From contig NZ_VTRS01000001.1 in assembly GCF_008641065.1 (NCBI RefSeq), positions 744,001 through 808,000 of the forward strand: a stretch of 64,000 nt of DNA, given 5' to 3'. Both the position numbers and the translations under genes were made by a program. The stretch comes from Rhabdaerophilum calidifontis. Its GTDB lineage: Bacteria > Pseudomonadota > Alphaproteobacteria > Rhizobiales > Beijerinckiaceae. Positions 62,972 to 64,000 of this stretch are shown one piece after another (within the stretch, counting starts at the first letter, position 1; every line of letters starts with the position of its first letter). The notes beneath the pieces were generated by a model, which saw nothing but the letters and a program-made list of their open reading frames with translations, made no database searches and was not told the origin of the DNA.

Positions 62972-64000
62972 ATGGTCACGCGTGCAGAACGCACCGCCTT
63001 CGGCGAGTGGTGGTGGACGGTCGACCGCTGGCTGCTGTTCTCGTTCGTGGCGCTGATGGTGGCGGGGTTCCTGTTCGGGCTCGCGGCCTATCCGCCGGTT
63101 GCGAACAAGCTCGGGCTGCCGACCTTCCATTTCGTCAACCGCCAGGCGATGTTCCTGCTCGTCGCCGGCGCGATCATGACGGGGATCTCGTTCCTCGATC
63201 CGCGCCAGGTGCGGCGGCTGGCGCTGATCATCTTCATCGCCAGCTTCGCGCTCGTCGTCGCGACGCTGTTCTACGGCGCCGAGGTCAAGGGCGCGCGGCG
63301 CTGGATCAACCTGCCGGGCATGAGCCTCCAGCCTTCCGAGATCCTGAAGCCCGCCTTCGTCGTGCTGGCGGCCTGGGCGTTCTCGCAGCGTCACGTGCGC
63401 CGCGACATGCCCTCGACGCTGATCGCGCTGCTGATCCTGCCGCTGGTGGTGGCGCCGCTGATCCGCCAGCCCGATCTCGGCCAGACGATCCTCGTCGCGG
63501 CGGTGTGGTGCGCGCTGTTCTTCCTCGCGGGGCTGCATATCCTGTGGGTGATCGGGCTGATCGGCGTCGGCGCCGGCGGGCTCTATCTCGCCTATCAATT
63601 CCTGCCGCATGTGGCGGACCGAATCGACCGCTTCCTCAACAAGGGCAATGGCGACACGTTCCAGACCGACATGGCGCTCGAAAGCCTGGTCTCCGGCGGC
63701 TGGTTCGGGCGCGGACCGGGCGAGGGCGTGGTCAAGCGCTCGCTGCCGGACAGCCATACCGATTTCCTGTTCTCGGTGATCGGCGAGGAATTCGGAGCGG
63801 TCTTCTGCCTGGCCGTCGTCGCCGTGTTCGGCTTCATCGTGGTGCGCGGGCTGATCGTGTCGCGCAGCAATGCCGATCCCTTCTGCCGCATGGCCGGCGC
63901 CGGGCTGACGATGCTGTTCGGCCTGCAGGCGTTCATCAACATGGCGGTGAACCTGAACCTCATCCCGCCGAAGGGCATGACGCTGCCCTTCCTCTCCTAT
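62972..64000 (+). CDS. ftsW: Septal peptidoglycan glycosyltransferase FtsW (3' end outside window)
   Basis: The frame from ATG 62972 stays open to the window end, 343 codons. SEDS-family membrane protein with about nine visible helices: an acidic/aromatic cytoplasmic start (AERTAFGEWWWTVDRW), GARRWINLPGMSLQPSEILKPAFVV (catalytic region), RQPDLGQTILVA, and PDSHTDFLFSVIGEEFGAV. It polymerises glycan strands with FtsI. GAGGGAGG is upstream of the start. Confidence 0.96.
   Translation, partial: MVTRAERTAFGEWWWTVDRWLLFSFVALMVAGFLFGLAAYPPVANKLGLPTFHFVNRQAMFLLVAGAIMTGISFLDPRQVRRLALIIFIASFALVVATLFYGAEVKGARRWINLPGMSLQPSEILKPAFVVLAAWAFSQRHVRRDMPSTLIALLILPLVVAPLIRQPDLGQTILVAAVWCALFFLAGLHILWVIGLIGVGAGGLYLAYQFLPHVADRIDRFLNKGNGDTFQTDMALESLVSGGWFGRGPGEGVVKRSLPDSHTDFLFSVIGEEFGAVFCLAVVAVFGFIVVRGLIVSRSNADPFCRMAGAGLTMLFGLQAFINMAVNLNLIPPKGMTLPFLSY

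Overview
The window is chromosomal DNA from a GC-rich alphaproteobacterium, most likely of the order Hyphomicrobiales (Rhizobiales). This rests on the gene order lsrB-type LysR / trxB / ELM1 / lrp / greA / carB, on dnaG next to rpoD, on an RNase P RNA gene just upstream of mraZ, and on an FtsL with a long Pro/Ala-rich tail. It is dense, ordinary housekeeping sequence. I see no insertion sequence, prophage, CRISPR array or integrase, so no part looks like a transferred island. No genus can be named from the sequence alone.

Layout. 1-5 kb: end of an EamA transporter, a stand-alone Ada zinc-domain protein, a FadD-type acyl-CoA ligase, Tat-exported MsrP, and an LsrB/VtlR-like LysR regulator divergent from an RMD1-family membrane protein. 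5-12 kb: trxB translationally coupled to an ELM1-family gene, then lrp, greA and carB. 12-18 kb: a (+) envelope cluster (DUF4892-OmpA, LemA, M48 protease, GtrA) and a (-) group (methyltransferase, cytochrome c, carA); carA and carB are therefore split by about 4.5 kb. 17.7-22.4 kb: yqeY, dnaG (zinc ligands lost) and rpoD. 22-31 kb: assorted single genes, including a frameshifted GNAT gene, a secreted GDPD, LysE, a TetR/DUF2852 pair with a near-perfect operator, a hotdog thioesterase, RlpA, tRNA-Ile2(CAU), OsmC and SelO.

31-45 kb: an RND adaptor and pump, a PstS-like binding protein overlapping a chemoreceptor-like membrane protein with an eroded signalling tip, a two-gene redox unit ([2Fe-2S] flavoreductase plus cytochrome b561 fused to an ethylbenzene-dehydrogenase-like domain), a GlcG/HbpS protein, a FliK-like/FlhB-C-like pair without other flagellar genes, and ettA. 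45.5-51.3 kb: a methionine-cycle operon (ArsR-methyltransferase fusion, metF, metH) behind a perfect palindrome. 51.3-53.2 kb: amidase, small lipoprotein and rnpB. 53.3-64 kb: the division and cell-wall cluster mraZ-rsmH-ftsL-ftsI-murE-murF-mraY-murD-ftsW (ftsW runs off the end), preceded by four evenly spaced MraZ boxes.

The best candidates for something not yet described are the binding-protein/degenerate-chemoreceptor pair (35.5-38.4 kb) and the flavoreductase/b561-EB_dh redox pair (38.4-41.2 kb). Several regulatory sites can be read directly: ATGC-N7-GCAT in the lysR promoter region, an 8-3-8 palindrome before DUF2852, an 8-6-8 palindrome before the methionine operon, and the MraZ boxes. 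All functions are inferred from sequence and known families; no searches were run.
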